DNA from: Pandoraea iniqua
GTDB taxonomy: Bacteria > Pseudomonadota > Gammaproteobacteria > Burkholderiales > Burkholderiaceae
DNA: 64,000 nt
Assembly (NCBI RefSeq): GCF_902459685.1
Contig: NZ_CABPSF010000008.1
Location: 223,551-287,550, forward strand
Direction of reading: 5' to 3'
Shown here: one piece after another, positions 41,505 to 50,012 of the stretch
How positions within the stretch are numbered: the first letter of the stretch is position 1
Layout of the letters: each line of letters begins with the position of its first letter
Program-made: the position numbers and the translations under genes
The notes under the pieces: generated by a model
What the model was told of the DNA's origin: nothing
Seen by the model: the letters and a program-made list of their open reading frames with translations, nothing else
The model's database searches: none

Positions 41505-42041
41505 ATGCGAACTTATCTCGACGCCAAAATCATGGCCAAATCCCTGCGCGACCGTCTTTCGCGCGAGGGCATCGATATCTCCCACGCGCAGGCACTCGAG
41601 TCCGTCGCCGCCCAGTTCGGCTTTGCGGACTGGAACGTGCTCGCAGCGAAGCTGGCCTCGGCCTCCGGCGCCGACGGCATCGTCTTCGACACCGTCGCCC
41701 CGATTCACCGGATTTTCGATGAAGCGAAAGCACGCGAATTCTATGTCGACTTTCTCGGCTTCCGGCTCGATTGGGAACACCGCTTTGCCGACGGCATGCC
41801 GCTCTACTGTCAGGTCTCGCGTGCAGGCATGACGCTGCATCTGTCGGGCCACTTCGGCGACGCCAGCCCGGGTGCCACGACATTCGTGTTCATGCATGGC
41901 GTTACGGCCTATCAGCAGGAACTGTCCGGTAAACGCTACCCGAACATGAACCCCGGCATCGAAGAACTCGATTGGGGCAAGCAGATGACGGTCACCGATC
42001 CGTTCAATAACCACATCCGCTTCTGCGAGTCGAACGGCTGA
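41505..42041 (+). CDS. Glyoxalase/bleomycin-resistance superfamily protein with N-terminal helical domain
   Basis: A 178-residue protein. Residues 1-55 (TYLDAKIMAKSLRDRLSREG, SHAQALESVAAQFGFADWNVLAAKL) form the small helical 'glyoxalase-related' domain that often precedes VOC folds. Residues 60-175 are a VOC domain: IHRIFDEAKAREFYVDFLGFRLDWEHRF, LYCQVSRAGMTLHLSGHFGD and MTVTDPFNNHIRFCE. Candidate metal ligands are His in APIHRIF and Glu in the final FCES. The AAGGA eight bases upstream supports this ATG over one nine bases earlier. Members include bleomycin-binding proteins and dioxygenase-like enzymes; no substrate is apparent. Confidence 0.85.
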   Translation: MRTYLDAKIMAKSLRDRLSREGIDISHAQALESVAAQFGFADWNVLAAKLASASGADGIVFDTVAPIHRIFDEAKAREFYVDFLGFRLDWEHRFADGMPLYCQVSRAGMTLHLSGHFGDASPGATTFVFMHGVTAYQQELSGKRYPNMNPGIEELDWGKQMTVTDPFNNHIRFCESNG

Positions 42042-42074
42042 CCGGATCGGCACGCGACTCCGTCGTCGCCATCG

Positions 42075-42509
42075 TCATTCGTCGTGCACGGGGCCGTCCC
42101 AACCGTCGAGATACTTCGGCAGGTCGTCGCGCACGTCGAATAGCCGGTGGCGATAGAACAGATGCATCGTCGGGCGCAGGGCGGCGGGCAGTTGGCCGTC
42201 GTGTGCCCGCGCGAGCAGCGCGTTGGGGACGACGCACATATCCAGCCGGTTGGTGCCGTGCAACGTTTCGCCGCATTGCGGGCAGAAGCGTCGCGTGAGG
42301 CTGCGGGCCGGATGGGAAAAAACCTTTGTCGCACCCGCCATGCTTAGCTGGTCCGGCGACCACGCCGTCGCGGCCAATACCGGTGTGCCGTAAAAGTCGC
42401 GGCAGGCGTTGCAATGGCAGTTGGCGCGAGCGGCAGGCTCGCCGCGCAATTGCATCGTGACGCCACCGCATTGGCAGGTCACGGACAGGGTGTGGGTGGT
42501 TGTTGTCAT
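42075..42509 (-). CDS. GFA/CENP-V family zinc protein
   Basis: A 144-residue protein with the zinc-binding cysteine pattern of glutathione-dependent formaldehyde-activating-like proteins: TCQCGGVTMQL, NCHCNACRDFYG and FCPQCGETLHG. The third cluster binds the structural zinc and the first two the second site. Despite the name, most family members have no proven formaldehyde activity. The C-terminus (PTMHLFYRHRLFDVRDDLPKYL) is typical of the family. It converges with the glyoxalase-fold gene 34 bp away and is divergent from nat. Confidence 0.9.
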   Translation of the reverse strand: MTTTTHTLSVTCQCGGVTMQLRGEPAARANCHCNACRDFYGTPVLAATAWSPDQLSMAGATKVFSHPARSLTRRFCPQCGETLHGTNRLDMCVVPNALLARAHDGQLPAALRPTMHLFYRHRLFDVRDDLPKYLDGWDGPVHDE

Positions 42510-42720
42510 CGAACGAATCCCGAGACGATGGCAGGCGCGTGAGCGCGAAGGCGTCAGGATACGGCAGCCGGTGCGTGGTGAATCCTACCGAAAGTCACAG
42601 GCTGCTAAGGCCCACATCGCTCATACACGGCAGGAATGTCCCTTTCGAAACTCGGGCTTTGCCCGCGCGTGCGGGCGATGCGGTAACGTACTGGCATCTC
42701 TCGTCACGGGAACGCCAGAC

Positions 42721-43560
42721 ATGTCCGACGCTTTCGATCCGGCGCGCTATTTTCAGCGCATCGGCTATACCGGTCCGCATGAAGCCACGCTCGACGTTTT
42801 TCGTCGCGTGCACGCGCTGCATCCGCTGACCATTCCGTTCGAAAATCTTGACCCCCTGCGCGAGCGTCCTGTTCACATCGATCTACCGGCAGTGGTGAGC
42901 AAGTTGATTGATGGCGGTCGCGGCGGCTACTGCTTCGAGCAGAACCTGATTTTCGCGAAGGCACTCCAGTACCTCGGCTTTGCCGTCACGCCGCTGATCG
43001 GCCGGGTGGTGTGGGGGCGCACGTTCGATGCCGAAGCGTCGCAAACGCATATGCTGCTGCGCGTGGATCTGGACGGCGAAGCGTGGCTGGCCGACGTGGG
43101 CTTCGGCTCGGTCACGCTCACTGCGCCGCTGCGTCTGCATTCGACCGAACCGCAGGCAACTCCGCTCGAAACGTATCGTTTCGCGGTGGCCGACGACGGC
43201 GAGTATCACTTGAGCGTGCAATCGGCCGACAAGTGGCTGCCGGTGTATCGCTTTGTGACGCGTCCGGCGGAGTGGGTCGATTACAAGCTGGGCAACTGGT
43301 TCACGTCGGCCGCGCCGGAGTCGGTGTTTCGCAAGACGCTGATGCTGTGCCGTGCGCTGCCGCAGGGCCGGATCGCCGTGTTGAACACGCGGATGACGGA
43401 GCGCGGGATGCGCGGTGAGTTGGTCAACGAGACCGAGATTACTTCGTCGGCTCAGCTCGAACAACTGGTGCGAGAACGCTTCGGCCTGAACGTTACCGAC
43501 GTCGATATCGACGATCTGTTCCGGCGCGCGCAAGCCGGCGCCGCGCTAGCCGCTGGTTGA
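42721..43560 (+). CDS. nat: Arylamine N-acetyltransferase
   Basis: A 279-residue NAT enzyme that moves an acetyl group from acetyl-CoA to arylamines and hydrazines by a ping-pong mechanism. The catalytic triad is intact: Cys71 in RGGYCFEQN, His110 in ASQTHMLL and Asp125 in LADVGFG. Other family blocks are PFENLDPL and YKLGNWFTSAAPESVF. The frame continues upstream for about a hundred codons, but the NAT fold starts at MSDAFDPARYFQRI, so 42721 is used. It probably acts in detoxification; it is followed by a strong terminator. Confidence 0.95.
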   Translation: MSDAFDPARYFQRIGYTGPHEATLDVFRRVHALHPLTIPFENLDPLRERPVHIDLPAVVSKLIDGGRGGYCFEQNLIFAKALQYLGFAVTPLIGRVVWGRTFDAEASQTHMLLRVDLDGEAWLADVGFGSVTLTAPLRLHSTEPQATPLETYRFAVADDGEYHLSVQSADKWLPVYRFVTRPAEWVDYKLGNWFTSAAPESVFRKTLMLCRALPQGRIAVLNTRMTERGMRGELVNETEITSSAQLEQLVRERFGLNVTDVDIDDLFRRAQAGAALAAG

Positions 43561-43580
43561 TTTGCCCGAAGCACCAACGA

Positions 43581-43611
43581 AAAGGCCGCGCCCTAACGGG
43601 ACGCGGCCTTT
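43581..43611. terminator. Bidirectional intrinsic terminator between nat and the MFS gene
   Basis: AAAGGCCGCG (43581-43590) pairs with CGCGGCCTTT (43602-43611) over 10 bp with an 11-base loop. A-rich and T-containing flanks suit both convergent genes. Confidence 0.85.
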
Positions 43612-43647
43612 GTCTTGCTGACGCTCGCGGCAGCGATCAATCCGTCA

Positions 43648-44877
43648 TTAATCGGCGACCACCGTCCCCGGCCACATCCGCACGGCCAGTGCGCCGAGTG
43701 CGGCGAGCGTCGCCAGCGACGCCACGCCCGTCCAGCCCCACAGCGACAACGCTTGCGCACCGAGTGCGGCACCGACCGACATGCCGATGAACACGCCGAC
43801 GAAAAGCACGGCGTTCAGGCGGCTGCGAGCAGGCGGTTCGATCCCGTACACGATGGTCTGATGCGAGACCAGCGCTACCTGCACCCCCAGATCGAAGCCG
43901 ATGGCGGCCAGCCCGATCAGCCACAACTGGGCATGGGCGCTGAGCAACGGGGCAAAAAGCATCGCCGCAAACGACACGGCCACCAGTGCAGCACCGAGAC
44001 GCGTGACCACCTGCGGCCCCTTGCGATCGGCAATGCGTCCGGCAAGCGGGGCGCCCAGTGCACCGGCCGCACCGGCCAGACCAAATGCCCCGGCGGCTGC
44101 CGCGCCCAGATGGAACGGCGCTTCGTGAAGCATCACCGCCAGCGTCGACCAGAAGGCGCTGAAGGCCACCGAGAGCAGTCCCTGCGCGAGCGCCGCACGG
44201 CGCAGTGCCGGGTGCTTGCGCCACAGGCCGATCACCGAGCCGAGCAATTGGCGATAGGTCATCTGCGTGGTCGGATGGAATGACGGCAGACCGCGCCAAG
44301 CCACTACGCCGAAGCCTGCCACGCTGATGGCGGCGACGACATACATCGCCCGCCAGCCGAAGTTCTGCGCGACGAATCCCGAAATCACCCGCGAGAGCAG
44401 AATGCCCAGCAGCAAGCCGGTCATCACCGTGCCGACCACGCGTCCGCGAATCGATTCGGGGGCGAGTGCAGCGGCGGCCGGCACGATGTCCTGCGCCATG
44501 GTGGCCGTCAGCCCGATGGCGAGGCTCGCAAATAGCAGCGTGCCGATACCCGGCGCCACGGCGGCGAGCAGCAGTGCCAGCGACAGGGCCGCACCCTTGA
44601 TCAGCACGATACGGCGGCGGTCGAACCGGTCGCCGAGCGGTACTAACAGCAAGATGCCGAGCGCGTAGCCGAGTTGCGTGAGCGTAGGCACCCAGCCGAC
44701 GGTCGTGTTGGCGGCGTGAATGTCGTCGGTCATGATGCCCAGCATCGGCTGGGCGTAATACAGCGAGGCCACCGTCAGGCCAGCGCCGGCGGCGAGTAGC
44801 AGAATCAGTCGCGCCGACAGTTCCGGCTGAGGCCGGGTGTCTGACGGACTGGCATTGGAAAGCTGGGCGGAACTCAT
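43648..44877 (-). CDS. MFS transporter, DHA1 type
   Basis: A 409-residue, twelve-helix efflux-type MFS protein. Landmarks: LLLAAGAGLTVASLYYAQPMLG in helix 1, LLVPLGDRFDRRRIVL (motif A), VVGTVMTGLLLGILLSRVISGFVAQNFGWRAMY (motif C region), and LAGRIADRKGP in the central repeat. The 'YYAQPML' opening is typical of a YbcL/NepI-like DHA1 branch exporting purine nucleosides or drugs. The substrate is uncertain. It is divergent from a LysR gene, with an operator-like repeat and a promoter in the gap. Confidence 0.88.
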   Translation of the reverse strand: MSSAQLSNASPSDTRPQPELSARLILLLAAGAGLTVASLYYAQPMLGIMTDDIHAANTTVGWVPTLTQLGYALGILLLVPLGDRFDRRRIVLIKGAALSLALLLAAVAPGIGTLLFASLAIGLTATMAQDIVPAAAALAPESIRGRVVGTVMTGLLLGILLSRVISGFVAQNFGWRAMYVVAAISVAGFGVVAWRGLPSFHPTTQMTYRQLLGSVIGLWRKHPALRRAALAQGLLSVAFSAFWSTLAVMLHEAPFHLGAAAAGAFGLAGAAGALGAPLAGRIADRKGPQVVTRLGAALVAVSFAAMLFAPLLSAHAQLWLIGLAAIGFDLGVQVALVSHQTIVYGIEPPARSRLNAVLFVGVFIGMSVGAALGAQALSLWGWTGVASLATLAALGALAVRMWPGTVVAD

Positions 44878-44920
44878 GCGTTGCTCCAGTGAGGTCACAG
44901 TACGGGGCGTAGTGTCGCCC

Positions 44921-44949
44921 TTGGTGCAGTGCAGCGGTAGACCTATAAT
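44921..44949 (+). promoter_or_regulatory. Sigma-70-type promoter of the LysR gene
   Basis: TTGGTG (44921-44926) and a consensus TATAAT (44944-44949) are separated by 17 bp. The predicted start of transcription is about 20 bp before the LysR ATG. Confidence 0.6.
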
Positions 44950-44962
44950 CCGTAGAACCTTT

Positions 44963-44977
44963 ATACGTGCGACGTAT
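44963..44977. promoter_or_regulatory. Inverted repeat overlapping the LysR start codon
   Basis: ATACGT (44963-44968) and ACGTAT (44972-44977) flank GCG; the right arm runs into the ATG at 44976. Binding here would block the gene's own transcription start, so negative autoregulation is likely. Confidence 0.55.
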
Positions 44978-45995
44978 GACCAAAGCCCCGGAATCGCCTG
45001 ATTCACCTAACCTCCCGACGGAAAAAACGCCAATCATTGCCCCGGGCGTCCCAGCCCTCAAGGCCAGCGGGGCCGACCGCGTCGAGCTGATGCAGACCTT
45101 CGTGCGCATTGTCGAAGCGGGCAGCCTGTCGGCGGCAGCGGCGCTGCTGGGCACCACGCAGCCCACGGTCAGCCGCCGTCTGCAAATGCTGGAGCGCTCG
45201 CTGGGGCTGCGGCTGCTGCAACGCTCCACCCATCAGATGAAACTCACCGAGGACGGGGAGCGTTGCTTTACCCGCGCGAAAGAGCTGGTGGAAAGCTGGG
45301 AGGCGTTCGAAGCCGATTTGCGCGGCACCGGCGAAGAGCCGGAAGGCACGTTGCGCGTGCTGGCGCCGCACGCGTTCGGGCAAGAGTTGCTGGTGGGCCC
45401 GCTGGTGAGTTTTCTCGAGCGCTATGCGGGCATCAAGGTGCACTGGTTCTTGCAGGATCGAGAACCCGATTTCATTGCGGAAGGCATCGACTGCGCCATT
45501 CACGTGGGCGAGTTACGCGACCCGTCAAACGTGGCGATCACGTTGACCGACGTACCGCGCATCGTGGTGGCTTCTCCCGAGTTGCTGCAAGACCGGCGCT
45601 TGCCCACGCATCCGCACGAGCTGGCGCAGATGCCGTGGCTGGCGCTGACGACGTTCTATCGCAATGACATCACGCTCACGCACAAGGACACCCGAGAAAG
45701 TGCGCGAGTGACATTCGAACCGCGCATGAGTACCGACAGCCTGTATGTCTTGCGCAGCGCCACATTGCGCGGGCTGGGCGTTGGCGTGAGTTCGGCGTGG
45801 GTGATGGCCGAAGACGTTGCGCAGGGGCGCCTGATTCAACTCATCCCGGACTGGCGCTCGACGGCGTTGCCGATGTACATCATCTATCCCTACGCGAAGC
45901 ATTACCCGGCGCGCTTGCTGCGCTTTGTCGAAGCGATGCGCGCTGCGGTGCCGTCGGTGATCGACAGCGAGCAGCGCAAGATTCGCGATTTGTAA
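44976..45995 (+). CDS. LysR-family regulator of the divergent MFS gene
   Basis: A 339-residue LysR protein with an atypical 30-residue Pro/Ser-rich N-terminal tail before the HTH (LMQTFVRIVEAGSLSAAAALLGTTQPTVSRRLQMLERSLG, then LLQRSTHQMKLTEDGE). The effector domain (GTLRVLAPHAFGQELLVG, DCAIHVGELRDPSNVAITL) is of the CrgA/DsdC-like branch common in drug- and oxidant-responsive regulators. GTG at 44967 would add three residues. It is divergent from the MFS gene and stops 2 bp from the convergent LysR gene. Confidence 0.88.
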   Translation: MTKAPESPDSPNLPTEKTPIIAPGVPALKASGADRVELMQTFVRIVEAGSLSAAAALLGTTQPTVSRRLQMLERSLGLRLLQRSTHQMKLTEDGERCFTRAKELVESWEAFEADLRGTGEEPEGTLRVLAPHAFGQELLVGPLVSFLERYAGIKVHWFLQDREPDFIAEGIDCAIHVGELRDPSNVAITLTDVPRIVVASPELLQDRRLPTHPHELAQMPWLALTTFYRNDITLTHKDTRESARVTFEPRMSTDSLYVLRSATLRGLGVGVSSAWVMAEDVAQGRLIQLIPDWRSTALPMYIIYPYAKHYPARLLRFVEAMRAAVPSVIDSEQRKIRDL

Positions 45996-45997
45996 CC

Positions 45998-46966
45998 TCA
46001 CGCCTGCACGAGCTTTCCGGCTTTGCCCTGCAACAGCGCTTCATTACGCTGGGCCGCGTCGCGCAGGTAGTCCCACAGCGTGGTGATGCGCTTGAGCGTG
46101 CGCAACTCTTCGTGGCAATAGATCCAGAAGCTGCGCGTGACGACCACCTCGTCGACCAGCAACGGCACGAGCCGTGGGTCTTGCGCGGCCATGAAGCACG
46201 GCAGAATCGCCAATGCTTCGCCCTGCAACGCGGCTTGATATTGCGCGATCACACTCGTGCTGCGCATTACCACGTCGCAGCCCGGCACGACATCTTCCAG
46301 ATAGCGCAACTCGTTACTGAACGACAACTCGTCGACATAGCTGACGAAACGGCGGCCGCTCAGGTCGGCAAACGTTTCCATGCCGCCGTATTGCGCGAGA
46401 TAGCCGGGCGTCGCGTACAACTGCAACCGGTAGTCGCATAGCTTGCTGCACACATAAGGCCCGCGCTGCGGCCGCTCGATGGTGATGGCGATGTCGGCCT
46501 CGCGTTTCGACAGGCTCACGAAGCGCGGCACCGGCAATACGTCTAGTTGAATGGCGGGGTATTCGCGCTGAAAGTGCGAGAGCACGGGCGTGACGAAATA
46601 CGTGCCGAAGGCCTCGGTCGAGCCGATGCGCACGTGGCCGGAGAGCGTCTGCCCTAAGCCGGCTACCTGCTCGCAGGCCGACTGCAAGGTGGTTTCCATC
46701 TGCTCGGCATGCACGAGCAACTGCTGGCCTTCGTGCGTGAGGGCAAAGCCCGCGTTGCGCGACTTGTCGAAGAGCAACGTGCCGAGCGATTGCTCCAACG
46801 CCCGGACGCGGCGCGAGACCGTCGTGTGATCGACGCCCAGCCGCAACGCTGCCGCACTCACGCGCTGCGTGCGCGCCACTTCCAGAAAGTATCGAAGGTC
46901 GTCCCAGTCGGGGCGCGGCTCGGCTCCCGTGACGGGGGTGGGGGATGCGTGCTTGCGGGTCGCCAT
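45998..46966 (-). CDS. LysR-family regulator of the mmsA/mmsB unit
   Basis: A 322-residue LysR protein: DDLRYFLEVARTQRVSAAALRLGVDHTTVSRRVRALEQSLG is the HTH, with LTHEGQQLLVHAEQ after it. The effector domain (VRIGSTEAFGTYFVTPVLSHF, ADIAITIERPQRGPYVCSKLC, YVDELSFSNELRYLEDV) matches the subgroup that controls methylmalonate-semialdehyde dehydrogenase and related genes in beta-proteobacteria, as I recall it. It is divergent from the periplasmic binding protein and mmsA. A perfect TGTGCAT/ATGCACA palindrome lies in the intervening promoter. Confidence 0.88.
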   Translation of the reverse strand: MATRKHASPTPVTGAEPRPDWDDLRYFLEVARTQRVSAAALRLGVDHTTVSRRVRALEQSLGTLLFDKSRNAGFALTHEGQQLLVHAEQMETTLQSACEQVAGLGQTLSGHVRIGSTEAFGTYFVTPVLSHFQREYPAIQLDVLPVPRFVSLSKREADIAITIERPQRGPYVCSKLCDYRLQLYATPGYLAQYGGMETFADLSGRRFVSYVDELSFSNELRYLEDVVPGCDVVMRSTSVIAQYQAALQGEALAILPCFMAAQDPRLVPLLVDEVVVTRSFWIYCHEELRTLKRITTLWDYLRDAAQRNEALLQGKAGKLVQA

Positions 46967-46981
46967 GGGCGCCGTCTCCTA

Positions 46982-46997
46982 TGTGCATTTATGCACA
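46982..46997. promoter_or_regulatory. Perfect palindrome in the LysR/binding-protein promoter
   Basis: TGTGCAT (46982-46988) and ATGCACA (46991-46997) are perfect arms around TT, 16 bp before the LysR start. Related half-sites (TATGTGC near 47011, CGCACAA near 47033) extend toward the binding-protein gene, as expected for a LysR tetramer site. Confidence 0.65.
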
Positions 46998-47103
46998 AAG
47001 TAGATGCAGCTATGTGCTATGTAAAGCAAATTCGCACAAATACAATTCATGAGCGCTGCGCATAGACGACAGCGACGCACGATAAAAACCAGGAGACAAA
47101 GCG

Positions 47104-48342
47104 ATGAAGATCAAGCCGTGGCTGCTCGCGCTGGGACTGGGCGCGGGTTTTGGGATGACGTCGGTTGGCAGCATGGCGCAATTGCCGGACCGTCCGGTGA
47201 AGGTGGGGGTGCTCACCGACATGTCGGGCACGTATTCGGCAATGGGCGGCGCGGGCTCGGTGGTGGCCGCGCAAATGGCGATCGACGATTGTCTGGCCGC
47301 CGAATGTAAGGGCATGAAGATCGATCTGGTCTCGGCCGACAACCAGAACAAGGCGGACGTGGCCGCCAACAAGGCCCGCGAATGGTTCGATCGCGACAAC
47401 GTCGACGCAGTGGCTGACCTGACCAATTCCGCCGCGGCGCTCGCCGTGCAAAAGATCGCGATGGACAAGCAGCGCATCGCGCTGTTCTCGGGCCCCGCGA
47501 CCACACGCCTCACCAACGAAGACTGCTCGCCCACGGGCTTCCACTGGATGTTCGACACCTATTCGCAGTCGGCCGCAACGGCGCGCGCGATGGTCAAGAA
47601 CGGGGGCAAGACGTGGTACTTCATCACCGTCGATTACGCGTTCGGGCACTCGCTCGAGAAAGACGCAGCGGATAACGTGAAGGCGCTCGGCGGCACGGTG
47701 GTGGGCCAATCGCGCCACCCGCTCAACGCGTCGGATTACGCCTCGTTCCTGTTGTCGGCGCAAAGCTCGAAGGCGGAAGTGGTGGCGCTCGCCAATGGCG
47801 GGCAAGACACCGTCAACGCGCTCAAGCAGGCGCGCGAATTCGGCATCGTGCAACGCGGGCAGAAGCTGGCGGCGCTGCTGGTGTTCCTCTCCGACGTGCA
47901 CGCGCTCGGTCTGAATACCGCGCAAGGGCTGATGTTCACGGATGGCTTCTACTGGGACTTCGACGATGCCTCGCGCACGTGGTCGGCTCGCTTCCAGAAA
48001 AAGTACAAGGACCTGAAGCCGACGATGGTGCAGGCCGGCGTGTATTCGAGCGTGCTGCACTACCTGCGCGCGGTGGCAGCGACGAAGAGCGTGGATGCCA
48101 AGGTGGTTGCGCAAAAGATGCGTGAAATGCCGATTCGCGATCCGATCATGCATAACGCCTCGATTCGCCCCGATGGCCGCGTAATTCACGACATGTATCT
48201 GTTCCGCGTGAAGGCGCCCGCCGAGTCGAAGGGCCCGTGGGATTACTACTCCACGGTTGCGACGGTGCCCGCCACCGAAGCGTTCCAACCGTTGTCGAAG
48301 TCGACCTGCCCGCTCGTGAAGACGACTGCCGCAGCGCGATAA
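47104..48342 (+). CDS. ABC-transporter periplasmic branched-chain/aromatic-type binding protein
   Basis: A 412-residue periplasmic type I binding protein (Peripla_BP_6, LivJ/AmiC-like). The signal peptide runs MKIKPWLLALGLGAGFGMTS to SMAQ, followed by VKVGVLTDMSGTYSAMGGAGSVVAAQMAIDD, AADNQNKAD-type middle strands, SGPATTRLTNEDCSPTGFHW, and FITVDYAFGHSLEKD. AGGAGA precedes the start. No permease or ATPase gene is adjacent, so it either shares a transporter encoded elsewhere or serves as a sensor/scavenger. It is followed at about 145 bp by mmsA, and its promoter is shared with the LysR gene. The ligand is probably a carboxylate or amide feeding the same pathway. Confidence 0.88.
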   Translation: MKIKPWLLALGLGAGFGMTSVGSMAQLPDRPVKVGVLTDMSGTYSAMGGAGSVVAAQMAIDDCLAAECKGMKIDLVSADNQNKADVAANKAREWFDRDNVDAVADLTNSAAALAVQKIAMDKQRIALFSGPATTRLTNEDCSPTGFHWMFDTYSQSAATARAMVKNGGKTWYFITVDYAFGHSLEKDAADNVKALGGTVVGQSRHPLNASDYASFLLSAQSSKAEVVALANGGQDTVNALKQAREFGIVQRGQKLAALLVFLSDVHALGLNTAQGLMFTDGFYWDFDDASRTWSARFQKKYKDLKPTMVQAGVYSSVLHYLRAVAATKSVDAKVVAQKMREMPIRDPIMHNASIRPDGRVIHDMYLFRVKAPAESKGPWDYYSTVATVPATEAFQPLSKSTCPLVKTTAAAR

Positions 48343-48487
48343 ATGCTTCAACTGCCGGGCAACGGCCTCGCGCCGATTGCCTATCTTTGAGTTACCGGCG
48401 GCGCTGTGCGGCGTGGATGTTTCTCAGCATCGCCCCGCAGGCCGCCATTCCTGAACTTTGCATTCGTTTCGATCTGGAGAGCGTGTC

Positions 48488-49987
48488 ATGTCCCTGCCTA
48501 CTATTCCGCTGCTCATCGACGGCAAGCGCATTGAGTCGAAGACGTCGCAGTGGCGCGACGTTGTGAACCCTGCCACGCAGGAAGTGATCGCGCGCGTGCC
48601 GTTTGCCACCCCTGAAGAACTCAATGCCGCCGTCGCGTCGTCGAAGGCGGCTTACAAGACGTGGCGTGCCACGTCGCAGGCGTCGCGCATGCGCGTGATG
48701 CTGCGTTTCCAACAACTGCTGCGCGATCACACGGGCGAACTCGCCGAGCTGATCACGCGTGAGCATGGCAAGACGTTGCCCGATGCCGAAGGCGAAATCG
48801 GTCGTGGTCTGGAAGTGGTCGAGCACGCCTGTTCGATTGCCTCGCTGCAATTGGGCGAATACGCGCAGAACGCGGCAGGCGGCGTGGATGTGTACACGCT
48901 GATCGAACCGCTGGGGGTGTGCGCCGGTATCACGGCGTTCAACTTCCCCGTGATGCTGCCGTGCTTCATGTTCCCGCTGGCGGTCGCCACCGGCAACACG
49001 TTCGTGCTCAAGCCGTCGGAACAAGACCCGAGCGCTTCGCTGCGTCTGGCCGAGCTGGCGCTCGAAGCCGGTCTGCCCCCGGGCGTGCTGAACGTCGTGC
49101 ATGGCGGCCCGGACACGGCCAATGCGATCTGCGATCACCCGGACATCAAGGCGGTCTCGTTCATCGGTTCGACGCATGTCGGCACGCATATCTACCGTCG
49201 CGCGTCGGAAGCCGGCAAGCGTTGTCAGGCGATGATGGGCGCGAAGAATCATTGCGTGATCCTGCCGGACGCCGATCGCGAACAAGCGATCAATCACCTG
49301 CTGGGCGCAGCATTCGGTGCGGCCGGTCAGCGTTGCATGGCCACGTCGGTGGCCGTACTCGTGGGCGAGGCCCGTGAGTGGGTGCCCGAGCTGGTCGAAC
49401 GTGCGCGCGCTCTCAAAGTGGGCCCGGGCACCGATCGCAAGGCCGATCTCGGTCCGGTGGTGTCGAAGCAGGCGCGTGCCCGTATCGAGAAGTTGATCGG
49501 TGCCGGTGTGGAGGAGGGCGCGAAGCTGTTGCTCGACGGCCGTGGCCATGTCGTGAAGGAAGCGCCGGAAGGCAACTTCGTCGGCCCGACCATCTTCGAC
49601 GGCGTGAAGGCCGAGATGTCGATCTATCGTGACGAAATCTTCGGGCCGGTGCTCTGCATGACCGGTGTCGATACGCTCGACGAAGCGATTGCCTTCGTCA
49701 ACGCCAACCCGAACGGTAACGGTGTCGCGCTGTTCACACAGGATGGCGGCGCGGCGCGTCAGTTCCAGAATGAGATCGACGTCGGTCAGGTCGGTATCAA
49801 CCTGCCGATTCCGGTGCCGGTGGCGTGGTTCAGCTTCACGGGCTCGCGCGGCTCGAAGCTCGGCGATCTGGGGCCGAACGGCAAGCAGGCGATTCTGTTC
49901 TGGACGCAGACCAAGACCGTGACGGCCCGCTGGCAAGCGCGCGGCACGGGCCCCTCCGGTGTGAACACGACGATCACGCTGAAGTAA
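48488..49987 (+). CDS. mmsA: Methylmalonate-semialdehyde dehydrogenase (CoA-acylating)
   Basis: A 499-residue ALDH-superfamily enzyme oxidising methylmalonate/malonate semialdehyde with NAD and CoA to propionyl-/acetyl-CoA in valine and beta-alanine breakdown. Catalytic Cys283 is in GAAGQRCMATSVAV. Other family marks are GITAFNFPVMLPCFMFPLAV, KPSEQDPSASL, FIGSTHVG and the NPNGNGVALFT helix. GGAGAG lies seven bases upstream. It is followed at 25 bp by mmsB, so both are one operon for the 3-hydroxyisobutyrate branch. Confidence 0.96.
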   Translation: MSLPTIPLLIDGKRIESKTSQWRDVVNPATQEVIARVPFATPEELNAAVASSKAAYKTWRATSQASRMRVMLRFQQLLRDHTGELAELITREHGKTLPDAEGEIGRGLEVVEHACSIASLQLGEYAQNAAGGVDVYTLIEPLGVCAGITAFNFPVMLPCFMFPLAVATGNTFVLKPSEQDPSASLRLAELALEAGLPPGVLNVVHGGPDTANAICDHPDIKAVSFIGSTHVGTHIYRRASEAGKRCQAMMGAKNHCVILPDADREQAINHLLGAAFGAAGQRCMATSVAVLVGEAREWVPELVERARALKVGPGTDRKADLGPVVSKQARARIEKLIGAGVEEGAKLLLDGRGHVVKEAPEGNFVGPTIFDGVKAEMSIYRDEIFGPVLCMTGVDTLDEAIAFVNANPNGNGVALFTQDGGAARQFQNEIDVGQVGINLPIPVPVAWFSFTGSRGSKLGDLGPNGKQAILFWTQTKTVTARWQARGTGPSGVNTTITLK

Positions 49988-50012
49988 AACGCACGGCTAT
50001 TTTTCGGGAGAC

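Noticed and set aside
43637..45229. 530-codon minus-strand frame across the MFS gene and LysR start
   Set aside because: It crosses a divergent promoter and reads the MFS gene in a shifted frame; no homology to any family.
47047..49936. Long minus-strand frames opposite the binding protein and mmsA
   Set aside because: Rich in Arg, His and Gln without motifs; the plus-strand proteins carry catalytic and signal sequences.
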